From: Colwellia sp. 39_35_sub15_T18
Lineage (GTDB): Bacteria; Pseudomonadota; Gammaproteobacteria; Enterobacterales; Alteromonadaceae
Length of the DNA stretch: 64,000 nt
Reading direction: 5' to 3'
Assembly: GCA_002162675.1 (NCBI GenBank)
Contig: MAAE01000048.1
Coordinates: 62,001-126,000, forward strand
Part shown: positions 28,136 to 36,478 of the stretch, one piece after another
Position numbering within the stretch: position 1 is the first letter of the stretch
Layout: every line of letters starts with the position of its first letter
Notes under the pieces: model-generated
Databases searched by the model: none
Told to the model about the DNA's origin: nothing
The model's input: only the letters and a program-made list of their open reading frames with translations
Program-made: the position numbers and the translations under genes

Positions 28136-29885
28136 CTTCGTTCAACCAACTTTTAACTACTTGCGACGATAATTCTGGCTCATTTGCCACTAAAGCACGA
28201 ACCGCTTTTAAAACATCTTCATCTCGGTGAAGATCGGGTAACTGTAAACTACCATCAGGTGCAAAACCAACATTACCTGCATCAAAATCAGAGGTAAGCA
28301 TATCCATGGTTTCATCACCTAAATCGATATGACTATCAAGAGATTTATCACCATAATCTTCAGGGGTGCTATCTGGGTAAATTAAGCGTTTCAACATGGG
28401 GCGAACAACCGCTAATATCAACACAATAATAACCAAAGCGCCCATCACTAATTTTAACACCTTCATAAACCAAGGTTGTTCCCAGATAGGGACTTCTGCG
28501 ACCGCGCCAAAATCAGAGCGAGAAAATGGAATGGTTATCACTTCCAAAACATCACCACGTTGTAAATCAAAACCAACACTCCCTTGTAATAGTCGACGAA
28601 TGGCGGCAATTTCTGCGACTGATCTTGGCTCTTTTGCCACGGCGGCTACTTGTGTGCCCTCTTCACCTTCTGTGTCAGTATTTGCTGGCGTAGGTACAGT
28701 ACTATTAACATAGTCAAGCGCTACCGAAACACTTACTTTACGGATAATACCTGTTTGTTGTTTAGTATGGCTGATCGCTTCGTCAAGTTCATAATTTTTA
28801 GTTGATTCACTGTGCTTTCTACTTGGCATCGCTTTCTTTTGACCCGTAGTCGCATCTTCGGGAATACTTGATTCTAATGGCGGTTGATTGGTTAAAGCAC
28901 CAGGGATACCCCCTAATCCGCCACCGATTGAACTGTCGTCAACTTTCATTTCACTTCGTAAAGCGGGTAAGTCTGAATTATAACGACGCGCTGTTTCTTC
29001 GGTGTGAGTAAAATCCATGGTCACGTCAACTTGGGCGGTATAATTGCTTAAGCCAACGATGGGAATTAAAATATTGTCAATTTTTTCCATGTATTCTTGT
29101 TCGCGATTTTGCTCAATTTCGAACTCACCACGCGAGCGTGATGAAATAGAGTCTTGCGAGCCAGAATTAAGTAAGCGACCATTTTGATCGGTAACTGTTA
29201 CTCTGTTTGGGCTTAAGCCCTGCACAGCCGAGGCAATAATATCGACCACGGCATCGACTTCTTCAGCCGATAAAATACGACCTCGTTGCATGGTTAATAC
29301 CACGGTCGCGGATGGATTTTTTTCTCGACGGGCAAAAATATTTTCTTTAGGAATAGCTAATAAAACTTTGGCTCGGGCAATACTTTGTAGTTGCTCGATG
29401 GTTTTAGCTAACCTTTGTTCACGACCGTATTTTAATCGCTCCCGCTCCATGCGTTGACTAACACCAAAGCCCATGTCTTTCATTAACATGTCTTCACCTT
29501 CAGAAGGTTCATTGCTTAAACCTTCACGGGCAAGTAATAACTTTACATGTTGATATTCATCGGTAGGCACCGAGATGGTGTTATTTTCTTGACGGTAATC
29601 CACTTGATTGGCATCAAGAAAGTCCATGGTTTTAATCAGCTGTTCGGTGGGTAATTTAGATAAAATACGATAATCAGGTTCATTAGCTAAAATAATGACA
29701 AACACCGCAATGGCCAAACAAATAGATAAGGCCACCACTAGGGTTATTTGCCGTAAAATATCGACATTACCCAATGTTGCTGAGAAGCCTGACTTTTGCT
29801 CTTGCATAGCACCATTTTCACCTGAGTCACTGGCGATAATATCTGTACTACCATCAGTTGCTACCATTGTATTTGTATCAGCCAA
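28128..29885 (-). CDS. fliF: flagellar MS-ring protein FliF
   Basis: FliF forms the MS ring, the base for rotor assembly. The 585-residue product has two membrane segments (about residues 44-66 and 455-478), YscJ/FliF ring-building domains between them (EQRLAKTIEQLQSIARAKVLLAIP, and the RRYNSDLPALRSE region), and a cytoplasmic C-terminal FliG-binding tail (LHRDEDVLKAVRALVANEPELSSQVVKSWL). It is followed directly by fliG. Confidence 0.97.
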   Translation of the reverse strand: MADTNTMVATDGSTDIIASDSGENGAMQEQKSGFSATLGNVDILRQITLVVALSICLAIAVFVIILANEPDYRILSKLPTEQLIKTMDFLDANQVDYRQENNTISVPTDEYQHVKLLLAREGLSNEPSEGEDMLMKDMGFGVSQRMERERLKYGREQRLAKTIEQLQSIARAKVLLAIPKENIFARREKNPSATVVLTMQRGRILSAEEVDAVVDIIASAVQGLSPNRVTVTDQNGRLLNSGSQDSISSRSRGEFEIEQNREQEYMEKIDNILIPIVGLSNYTAQVDVTMDFTHTEETARRYNSDLPALRSEMKVDDSSIGGGLGGIPGALTNQPPLESSIPEDATTGQKKAMPSRKHSESTKNYELDEAISHTKQQTGIIRKVSVSVALDYVNSTVPTPANTDTEGEEGTQVAAVAKEPRSVAEIAAIRRLLQGSVGFDLQRGDVLEVITIPFSRSDFGAVAEVPIWEQPWFMKVLKLVMGALVIIVLILAVVRPMLKRLIYPDSTPEDYGDKSLDSHIDLGDETMDMLTSDFDAGNVGFAPDGSLQLPDLHRDEDVLKAVRALVANEPELSSQVVKSWLNEDE

Positions 29886-29929
29886 TTAACTTCTCCGCTT
29901 ACTGCTATTTTTTATTTGATTTTATTTCT

Positions 29930-29980
29930 TGTAGGAGAGAATTAATTCTCGAAAACATCGCGGTTAAAACCGCTCCTACA
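29930..29980. repeat. REP-like double palindrome between fliE and fliF
   Basis: Outer arms TGTAGGAG (29930-29937) and CTCCTACA (29973-29980) enclose two further palindromes: GAGAATTAATTCTC and GCGGTTAAAACCGC. This is the layout of bacterial REP elements common in gammaproteobacterial intergenic regions. It may modulate RNA stability within the fliE-fliF transcript; that is inference. Confidence 0.75.
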
Positions 29981-29996
29981 TCAGGTCGGTAGTTGC

Positions 29997-30350
29997 CTAG
30001 ACAGGCATGCTCATAATTTCTTTGTAAGCTTCAACAAACTTGTTTCTAACTTGTACTGTTGCGTCTAAAGCGACACCTGATTTAGATGACGCTATCATCA
30101 CTTCTGCTAATGTAACGCTGCGATCACCCATTTCAAACGCCATTTTTTTAGCGCCGGTATCTTGTTGTAGTTCATTGACTGTTTTTAAAGCATCGGTAAG
30201 TAAATTACCAAAATCATTGCTAGATTTATTAACTTGCCCGGTAGGATTAACGGCTTGTAGATCGCCACCAACGGCAGGTATTTTATTACCTGTAGCTTGT
30301 AATGACATATTTTGCATCTGGGCAAATAAAGAATTAGTTTTAATATCCAT
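29997..30350 (-). CDS. fliE: flagellar hook-basal body adaptor FliE
   Basis: FliE joins the MS ring to the proximal rod and is the first export substrate. The 117-residue product has a short polar N-terminal part and the conserved C-terminal region (SVTLAEVMIASSKSGVALDATVQVRNKFVEAYKEIMSMPV), including the usual RNKxVEAYxEIMxMxV end. It heads the large fli operon behind a sigma-54 element at 30415-30430. Confidence 0.96.
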   Translation of the reverse strand: MDIKTNSLFAQMQNMSLQATGNKIPAVGGDLQAVNPTGQVNKSSNDFGNLLTDALKTVNELQQDTGAKKMAFEMGDRSVTLAEVMIASSKSGVALDATVQVRNKFVEAYKEIMSMPV

Positions 30351-30414
30351 ACGGGTCTCGCTTGTGTCAATTTTTTGCTTATAAAAATGGTTATCAACCT
30401 ATTAATGGTGATGC

Positions 30415-30430
30415 TGCAAGCATGATGCCA
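30415..30430 (-). promoter_or_regulatory. sigma-54 promoter of the fliE operon
   Basis: The minus strand reads TGGCATCATGCTTGCA. GG and GC are separated by 10 bases, and both halves match the -24/-12 consensus well (TGGCA and TTGCA). It lies 65 bases before fliE and just downstream of the flrC terminator. In Vibrio the fliE operon is FlrC- and sigma-54-dependent, which agrees. Confidence 0.85.
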
Positions 30431-30459
30431 ATCAATATAAGTTTGGAATTTATAACGTG

Positions 30460-30494
30460 GAAAAGCTGTAATGCTCTACACATTACAGCTTTTC
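30460..30494. terminator. flrBC terminator hairpin
   Basis: A perfect 14-base inverted repeat (GAAAAGCTGTAATG and CATTACAGCTTTTC) with a 7-base loop lies 35 bases after the flrC stop codon and before the fliE promoter. The arm ends in TTTTC, giving a short U run on the minus strand. It probably ends flrBC transcription. Confidence 0.8.
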
Positions 30495-30529
30495 TATTAA
30501 TCGGAACGCGAATAAATCCCCTTTGACGA

Positions 30530-31870
30530 TTAAGCCGGTATTTGGATACCTGAATCACGCATACGAGCAATTTTATAACGTAACGTGCGCGGACTAATGC
30601 CTAAGCGCTCAGCTACCTCTTTACGGCTGCCATGACAGGCTTGTAAAGTGTCGAGGATAATTTGATGTTCTTGCAACTTAAGTTCACTACCTAATTTGTC
30701 GTCAGGTGCAGGTTGTTGCTCTATTTTACTGACATTTTCAGTGTCAAAATTTTCAATCAATAAATCATCAGCATCAATAATTTGATTACAGTGTAAAATA
30801 AGCGCGCGTTGTATGACATTGTCTAGCTCGCGGACATTACCCGGCCAACTGTAAGCATTAAGTTTACTGCGCGCCGCGGGGCTAAATTCAGCAACTTGTT
30901 CGCCACTTTTTTGACAATAACACGCGACTAAATGTTGCGCTAACGGGAGAATATCATCTACACGTTCGGCCAATGGTAGCCAAGTTAATGGAAATACATT
31001 GAGACGATAATAGAGATCCTCTCTAAAATCCCCTTTTCTAACGGCTTCTTTCAAATCTCGGTTGCTGGTAGCAATAATGCGCACGTCTAAATTAATGGTT
31101 TTTCTACCACCTAAGCGCTCTACTTCCCGCTCTTGTAATACCCGTAAAATTTTTGCTTGTAAGCCCAAATCCATTTCGGTAATTTCATCAAGTAAAATAG
31201 TACCCCCTTGTGCTTGCTCAAACTTACCCGGACAAGCCTGAATAGCCCCCGTAAAGGCCCCTTTTTCATAACCAAATAAGGTTGCTTCCAGCATATTTTC
31301 AGGAATGGCCGCACAGTTAATGGCAACAAAAGGCTGTTGTGCCCTAGGTGAGTTGTTATGCACATATTGTGATAACACTTCTTTACCCGAGCCACTTGGT
31401 CCAAGCACCATAACAGAAGCTTCGGTTGTTGCTACTTTACGGGCTAGACTAAGCAACTCAATACTGCGTTTGTCAGCAACAATAGGTGAATTTTTATTAA
31501 CAACGGCTGGGGGAATATATTGGCTAACCATATTTAGCAGCACTTCAGGTGAAAATGGTTTGGCAATATAATTACAGGCGCCATCTTTCATCGCTTTTAC
31601 GGCATCATCAATAGTGCCGTAGGCTGTCATTAGCAGCACAGGCATATTAGGTAGCTGATTTTTAATGTTTTTGAGTAACGATAATCCTGACATACCGCCC
31701 ATTTGCACATCACTAACCACTAAGTCAACCTTATGATTTTTAAGCAGTAATAACGCCGCCTCGGCCGAATCAGCTTCTACACACTGGTAATCAGCTAAAC
31801 TTAAGGTGTCAATTAATGCTTCTCGTAACCCAGCATCATCTTCAACCACTAATATTTTATGATTACTCAT
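30530..31870 (-). CDS. flrC: flagellar sigma-54 response regulator FlrC
   Basis: FlrC (FleR) is phosphorylated by FlrB and activates sigma-54 class III flagellar promoters. The 446-residue product has an N-terminal receiver with phospho-acceptor Asp in LVVSDVQMGGMSG (near residue 54). The AAA+ domain has Walker A GPSGSGKE, the sigma-54 contact loop GAFTGA, Walker B GGTILLDEI, and RLNVFPL. A C-terminal Fis-type HTH follows (GSRKEVAERLGISPRTLRYKI). The start overlaps the flrB stop by 4 bases. Confidence 0.96.
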   Translation of the reverse strand: MSNHKILVVEDDAGLREALIDTLSLADYQCVEADSAEAALLLLKNHKVDLVVSDVQMGGMSGLSLLKNIKNQLPNMPVLLMTAYGTIDDAVKAMKDGACNYIAKPFSPEVLLNMVSQYIPPAVVNKNSPIVADKRSIELLSLARKVATTEASVMVLGPSGSGKEVLSQYVHNNSPRAQQPFVAINCAAIPENMLEATLFGYEKGAFTGAIQACPGKFEQAQGGTILLDEITEMDLGLQAKILRVLQEREVERLGGRKTINLDVRIIATSNRDLKEAVRKGDFREDLYYRLNVFPLTWLPLAERVDDILPLAQHLVACYCQKSGEQVAEFSPAARSKLNAYSWPGNVRELDNVIQRALILHCNQIIDADDLLIENFDTENVSKIEQQPAPDDKLGSELKLQEHQIILDTLQACHGSRKEVAERLGISPRTLRYKIARMRDSGIQIPA

Positions 31871-33297
31871 TTTGTACCTCCTAGCTTATTTTTTGCTAAC
31901 AGTGGTAACTGCAAACAAAAATGTGCCCCTTGCCCTGCTTGGCTAAGGTAGTTAACTTCACCTTGATGAGCCTCAAGTACTGATTTAACAACAGCCAAAC
32001 CAAGACCCGTGCCTTTTGAACTTGAGGTATAGAAAGGCTCAAAAATTTTATCGATTATGGCTAAATCAATACCTGGGCCATTATCTTGCACGCTGATATA
32101 AACGCTACTTTGCTCAACGTATACTTGAATATTAACAATGGCAGGCGTCAACTTGACGCTTTCAGCCGCCTGCAAAGCATTATGAATAAGATTTTGCATT
32201 GCTCCCGCCAAGGCATTTTTATTGGCTAAAACTTGACAATCATCACTGTTTAAATGCACATTTACTTGGGCTTTAGCTTTAATAATTAGTGCGTCCATTG
32301 CTTGTACTGAGTCATTAATCAGCTCATTAACAGACAGCGGCGCAACCACTTGCTCATTACCACTTTTAGAAAACAGCAGCATGTCATTAACTTGTTGCTC
32401 TAAATCATGCAAACGTGCGGTCAGTTTTTCTTGAAAAGTGGCACGAGCATTATCAGGTAACTTTCTATTTGACAGGTTAGCGCTATACAACATAGCCGCA
32501 GATAAAGGAGTACGAATTTGATGAGCTAAGGTTGATACCATTTTTCCAAGCGAAGAAAGACGCTGCATCTGCCCTACTTTATCTTGCAACAAACGCGTTT
32601 CAGTTAAGTCGGTGATCATGATTAACTGGCCCGGCTGAGCGCCTAAACTGGCGATCTCTAGCTTAACGCGACGGCCATCTTTAAGAGAAACCTCATGCCA
32701 ATCGTCTGCTCTGGGTTTAAAAGAGCGAGCAATCACATTAAACCAAAGTTGCCCTAAAATAGGCTCATCAAGTAAACTGCGAGCAACCTTATTGATTTTA
32801 ACCACCACACCATCACCATCTAACATCACCAAACCCGTTGGCATCATTTCAATCAATTGATCGGCCATTTGCGCTTGGCTTGACTGGCTTAATTGACTTG
32901 CTTGTTTTGGCTGTAATGGTAATTGTAACTGTGGCTTTAGTTGTGACTTTAGTTGTGGCTCTGGTTGTGCTTGACTGGCAGCTTGATTTGTAGCTTTATT
33001 TACAGCTTGATTTGTAGCTTGATTTGTAGCTTTATTTACAGCTTGATTTGTAGCTTTATTTACAGCTTGATTTGTAGCTTTATTTACAGGTAATGCCTTA
33101 GCTGAAACTAAGGGTATTGTTGATTTTTGCTGGTTTTGTTTTACTTTAGACAGCTGAGATAGCTGAGCAAGTTCAGCACGCAAAGCGGCTAATTCACCCG
33201 GAAAAGCTTCTTGGGCCAACACCCCTTCTTTATTACTAAAAGCAACATTAGCGGGATTAAAAGTATGCTTAACATCAAAATGCTGTACTTGTGCCAT
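31867..33297 (-). CDS. flrB: flagellar sensor histidine kinase FlrB
   Basis: FlrB (FleS) is a soluble histidine kinase that phosphorylates FlrC. The 476-residue product has a variable N-terminal region with in-frame octapeptide repeats (residues 71-107) and a Q/L/P-rich stretch. A PAS domain follows at about residues 140-235 (MMPTGLVMLDGDGVVVKINK). The HisKA motif has the phospho-accepting His in LAHQIRTPLSAAMLYSANLS, and the HATPase domain has NLIHNALQA, DNGPGID and GTGLGLAVV. No membrane segment is seen. It is co-transcribed with flrC from the promoter at 33339-33354. Confidence 0.95.
   Translation of the reverse strand: MAQVQHFDVKHTFNPANVAFSNKEGVLAQEAFPGELAALRAELAQLSQLSKVKQNQQKSTIPLVSAKALPVNKATNQAVNKATNQAVNKATNQATNQAVNKATNQAASQAQPEPQLKSQLKPQLQLPLQPKQASQLSQSSQAQMADQLIEMMPTGLVMLDGDGVVVKINKVARSLLDEPILGQLWFNVIARSFKPRADDWHEVSLKDGRRVKLEIASLGAQPGQLIMITDLTETRLLQDKVGQMQRLSSLGKMVSTLAHQIRTPLSAAMLYSANLSNRKLPDNARATFQEKLTARLHDLEQQVNDMLLFSKSGNEQVVAPLSVNELINDSVQAMDALIIKAKAQVNVHLNSDDCQVLANKNALAGAMQNLIHNALQAAESVKLTPAIVNIQVYVEQSSVYISVQDNGPGIDLAIIDKIFEPFYTSSSKGTGLGLAVVKSVLEAHQGEVNYLSQAGQGAHFCLQLPLLAKNKLGGTK
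32977..33087 (-). repeat. in-frame VNKATNQA repeats in flrB
   Basis: About four and a half copies of the 24-base unit encoding VNKATNQA (one shortened to TNQA) lie in the flrB N-terminal linker, residues 71-107. The DNA copies are nearly identical (GTAAATAAAGCTACAAATCA on the coding strand), so this is a recent slippage tract. Copy-number changes in full units would keep the frame. Confidence 0.9.
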
Positions 33298-33338
33298 AAA
33301 ACAAAGTCCAAATAAAAATTTTATCTAACCTTGTTCAA

Positions 33339-33354
33339 AGCACTTTACATGCCA
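33339..33354 (-). promoter_or_regulatory. sigma-54 promoter of flrBC
   Basis: The minus strand reads TGGCATGTAAAGTGCT, with GG and GC separated by 10 bases. It lies 42 bases before flrB. In Vibrio, flrBC is the target of FlrA with sigma-54, which matches the order here. Confidence 0.8.
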
Positions 33355-33421
33355 TAAATTTTAATGTTATTTATCAGTTACTTACAATAGAAAAATAAAA
33401 AATTTAGCAATCCGGTTACTG

Positions 33422-34957
33422 TCAAACTATTGGCTTTTGCAATTCATACTTACGCATTTTTTCAACTAAAGTAGTTCTACGCATCCCCAAGGTTTCTGCG
33501 GCGCGAGCAACCACATAATCATGTTTTGCTAATGATTGTGAGATCAGAGAAACTTCCAAATCAGCTAGGTGCTCTTTTAAGTTTAAACCTGCACTGGGTA
33601 GTAAGCCTGCGTTAGATTCGGTTTGAGTTGAGCCATTAATAATAGTCGCGTCAACATCTGCCTCATCATCATCGTAATCAAAACCTGAAAACAACTCATT
33701 AATGGCGTCTTGCTCTTGCAGCTCTTCAGGATACTCTGGGGTATATTCTTCTACTTCGATATGTTGATATTTGTGAGGTAATTCTGCAACATCGACTATT
33801 TGCTCACCGTACATAATCAACATACGTTCAATTAAGTTAGATAACTCACGAACATTACCTGCCCATGGGTGTTCCATTAACGACTCAATGGCTTTCTCCG
33901 TAAAGCGCACTGTTCTACCTTGCTCGTGTTCAAAACGGCTGAGTAATTCTTTAAGTAATAAAGGAATATCTTCTTTTCGCTCGCGCAATGCCGGCGTTTC
34001 GATAGGAAAAACATTGAGGCGATAATATAAATCTTCACGAAAACCACCTGTTTTAATCATATCTTCTAAATTTTGATGGGTGGCGGCAATGATACGAACA
34101 TCGGCTTTAATGCTTTTACTGCCGCCAACGCGTTCAAAAGTACGCTCTTGTAGCACACGTAACAGTTTCACTTGCATAGGTTGCGGCATGTCACCTATTT
34201 CATCAAGAAATAATGTCCCGCCTTCAGCGAGTTCAAAACGGCCTTTTCGGGTAGAGATGGCCCCGGTAAAAGCGCCTTTTTCATGACCAAATAGCTCACT
34301 TTCTAATAACTCAGCAGGAATGGCGCCACAGTTTATCGGTACAAAAGTGCCTTTGGCTCGATCCGATAAATTGTGAATATTACGCGCTACCACTTCTTTA
34401 CCCGTACCTGATTCACCCAGCACTAAGACACTCGCGGGTGTTTTTGCCACTTGCTCAATTAAAAAGCGCACTTCATTCATGGGTTTACTCGACCCCACTA
34501 AAGAACGAAACAAAATACTATCGCCAAACTTGCCCGCAGCGCGAGGCAGCTTATTGTGATATTGATGACAATGATGAACCAGCTCAGTTAATTGGGCATA
34601 ATTTAATGGCGTTGACAAACAACCAATAACATTGACATGACCATTCAAACTACTGACATCAACAACATCATGCAGTAAAAAAGGTATCTTAGGATTGTTT
34701 TTGACCACCTCGGCCGTTGCAGAGCTAATATCACCTGCCAATATGACCGTAAGCAGGTGCTCACTTGCTTTAAATGCTGCGGTTATCTCATCTTGTCCAC
34801 ATTGAAGAAAATGTTCACCAACAAAAGATAATACCGTTGCCATTTGATGAGATCTTGCGCTGTCATTATCAAGAACAAGAATTTGTTTATGACCATACAT
34901 ACCATTTACATGGGGAAAAGGTGCTTCAGAAACAGTTTGTGGCATAAAGTAAGTCAT
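33422..34957 (-). CDS. flrA: flagellar master regulator FlrA (FleQ family)
   Basis: FlrA is the sigma-54 activator at the top of the polar flagellar cascade. The 511-residue product has an N-terminal REC-like FleQ domain lacking the normal phosphorylation site. The AAA+ domain has Walker [23 protein letters not shown], Walker [12 protein letters not shown] and [10 protein letters not shown]. An acidic linker and a C-terminal Fis-type HTH ([22 protein letters not shown]) follow. Homologues bind cyclic-di-GMP. The first 19 residues may be extra; an ATG at 34900 is a possible alternative. No sigma-54 element is seen upstream, as expected for the master gene. Confidence 0.96.
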   Translation of the reverse strand: MTYFMPQTVSEAPFPHVNGMYGHKQILVLDNDSARSHQMATVLSFVGEHFLQCGQDEITAAFKASEHLLTVILAGDISSATAEVVKNNPKIPFLLHDVVDVSSLNGHVNVIGCLSTPLNYAQLTELVHHCHQYHNKLPRAAGKFGDSILFRSLVGSSKPMNEVRFLIEQVAKTPASVLVLGESGTGKEVVARNIHNLSDRAKGTFVPINCGAIPAELLESELFGHEKGAFTGAISTRKGRFELAEGGTLFLDEIGDMPQPMQVKLLRVLQERTFERVGGSKSIKADVRIIAATHQNLEDMIKTGGFREDLYYRLNVFPIETPALRERKEDIPLLLKELLSRFEHEQGRTVRFTEKAIESLMEHPWAGNVRELSNLIERMLIMYGEQIVDVAELPHKYQHIEVEEYTPEYPEELQEQDAINELFSGFDYDDDEADVDATIINGSTQTESNAGLLPSAGLNLKEHLADLEVSLISQSLAKHDYVVARAAETLGMRRTTLVEKMRKYELQKPIV

Positions 34958-35126
34958 TTATTAGTCGTTAATCTTAATGATGATTTTAGCTACTCATCGC
35001 AATTAAGCAACAAAAACTTGACGGTTTCAACAAATAAAGGTCAGTATTTTGACTGGCTAATAAAAAATAAATAAATAACCAACAACTTGCTGTAAAAACC
35101 AACAAAATCAACTGATTTAGTGTTAT

Positions 35127-35142
35127 GGGCATATAATTTGCT
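35127..35142 (+). promoter_or_regulatory. sigma-54-type element before the pseB remnant and gmhBA
   Basis: The plus strand reads GGGCATATAATTTGCT, with GG and GC separated by 10 bases and a good GGCA/TTGC match. It lies 47 bases before the small ORF at 35189, which is followed by gmhB and gmhA. A TATAAT sequence inside it could instead act as a sigma-70 -10 box, though no good -35 is seen. Together with similar elements at 43660 and 56074 it links the sugar island to flagellar control. Confidence 0.65.
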
Positions 35143-35188
35143 ATATTAACATCAAGTGGGTTAGCGCCTTAAAAAGTGGGAAAATATT

Positions 35189-35275
35189 ATGACAACCATG
35201 TTTGATGAAATGTTTGATGAAATGTTTGATGATAAGAGTATTTTAATTACGGACGTATCCAGCCATCTTAAATAA
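35189..35275 (+). pseudogene. pseB: pseB 5' remnant (28 codons) with 12-bp repeats
   Basis: The reading frame gives MTTMFDEMFDEMFDDKSILIT followed by DVSSHLK and a stop. The MFDDKSILIT part matches the opening of PseB, the UDP-GlcNAc 4,6-dehydratase/5-epimerase of pseudaminic acid synthesis, which continues GGTGSFG. Here the match ends exactly after LIT, so the rest of pseB has been lost. The 12-base unit ATGTTTGATGAA is duplicated, making three possible ATG starts. A deletion scar left when an older Pse island was replaced is the simplest reading. It could also act as a leader peptide for gmhB 10 bases downstream. Confidence 0.65.
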
Positions 35276-35285
35276 AGTATTAAAC

Positions 35286-35858
35286 ATGAGAAAAAACAAA
35301 GCAATATTTTTAGATAGAGATGGTGTTATAAATGAAGAAATTAACTATTTACATAAAATAGAAGACTTTGTTTTTACCCGAAATTGTCTTGAAGCTTTAA
35401 AAGCTTTTCAAACGCAAGGCTACTTGTTATTCATCATAACGAATCAAGCTGGTATAGGCAGAGGTTATTATACTGAGACTGATTATCATCTATTAACCAA
35501 TTGGATGTTAGCGAGGCTTAAGCAGCACAACATAGAAATTACCCAAGTGCGTTTTTGCCCCCATCACGCACAAGAAGGCATAGGGAAATATAAACGTGAT
35601 TGTTCATACCGTAAACCTAATTCAGGTATGATTAACGAGTTAGTTGAAAAGTATAATATAGATGTTGAGCAAAGTATTTTGGTCGGCGATACTCTAAGCG
35701 ATATTCAAGCGGGTGTTAATGCCAAAGTAAATACTTTGGTGCTAGTTAAGAGTGGTAAGAAATTGCCGGACAAGCTGCCTGATACAATACACTACTTATG
35801 TGAAGACTTAGCTGAGTATTCTCAGCTAATGTTAACTGAATTAGCTCTAAAAAAATAA
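35286..35858 (+). CDS. gmhB: D-glycero-D-manno-heptose-1,7-bisphosphate 7-phosphatase
   Basis: GmhB removes the C7 phosphate from heptose bisphosphate in nucleotide-heptose synthesis. The 190-residue HAD enzyme has motif I FLDRDGVINE (nucleophile and acid Asp near residues 9 and 11), motif II IITNQAGIGRG, the zinc-binding CPHH...C cluster, the RKPNSGM segment and motif IV ILVGDTLSDIQAG. It lies downstream of the pseB remnant and upstream of gmhA. An alpha- versus beta-anomer preference cannot be read by eye; pairing with HddA and HddC suggests the alpha, GDP-heptose branch. Confidence 0.92.
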   Translation: MRKNKAIFLDRDGVINEEINYLHKIEDFVFTRNCLEALKAFQTQGYLLFIITNQAGIGRGYYTETDYHLLTNWMLARLKQHNIEITQVRFCPHHAQEGIGKYKRDCSYRKPNSGMINELVEKYNIDVEQSILVGDTLSDIQAGVNAKVNTLVLVKSGKKLPDKLPDTIHYLCEDLAEYSQLMLTELALKK

Positions 35859-35878
35859 AATAAAAGGATTAATTAACA

Positions 35879-36478
35879 TTGAAGAAATATATTTTTAAAG
35901 CCCTTAGTGAAAGTCAGTCGGCGGTGACATTATTTATGAATAATGCCGAAAACATAGCTAATATTGAAGCGGCAGCTTCATTATTGATTGGCTGCTTAAA
36001 AAACGGTCATTCAATTTATAGTTGTGGTAATGGTGGTTCAATGAGTGATGCTATGCACTTTGCTGAAGAATTAACTGGTTGCTTTAGAAAAGAAAGACCG
36101 GGATTATCTGCAACAGCTATTAGCGATCCCAGTCATATAAGTTGTGTAGCGAATGATTTTGGTTACGACTTTATTTTTTCTAGATACTTAGAAGCCAAAG
36201 CCAAAGAAGGCGATTGCTTACTCGCTATAAGCACCAGTGGCAACAGTAAAAATATATTAAAAGCAATCGAATATGCAAATAAAAACAACATCCAAGTAAT
36301 TACACTAACCGGTGTTAAGTACTCTAATGCAGGCAATCAAGCAACAATCGATATTTGTACTATTGACAGCGAGTTTTCCGATCGTATTCAAGAGATTCAT
36401 ATTAAAATCATTCACATTCTAATTGAAATGATAGAGCGAGAGTTTTACCCTGAAAACTATAAGATCAAGGCTAACTAA
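35879..36478 (+). CDS. gmhA: sedoheptulose-7-phosphate isomerase GmhA (TTG start)
   Basis: GmhA converts sedoheptulose-7-phosphate to D-glycero-D-manno-heptose-7-phosphate, the first heptose step. The 199-residue SIS-domain protein has SIYSCGNGGSMSDAMHFAEELTG, the LAISTSGNSKNILKAIEYA phosphate-binding region and the C-terminal EIHIKIIHILIEMIE helix with catalytic His and Glu. I read TTG at 35879 as start, since an AAAAGGA site lies about 10 bases upstream. It overlaps the convergent hddA end by 4 bases. Confidence 0.92.
   Translation: MKKYIFKALSESQSAVTLFMNNAENIANIEAAASLLIGCLKNGHSIYSCGNGGSMSDAMHFAEELTGCFRKERPGLSATAISDPSHISCVANDFGYDFIFSRYLEAKAKEGDCLLAISTSGNSKNILKAIEYANKNNIQVITLTGVKYSNAGNQATIDICTIDSEFSDRIQEIHIKIIHILIEMIEREFYPENYKIKAN

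Noticed and set aside
32977..33087. Direct repeats that might suggest a CRISPR array
   Set aside because: They are in-frame protein-coding repeats within flrB with no spacers and no cas genes nearby.
34844..35074. 76-codon plus-strand frame across the flrA start
   Set aside because: Mostly antisense to flrA and AT-rich spacer, with no ribosome-binding site and no protein pattern.
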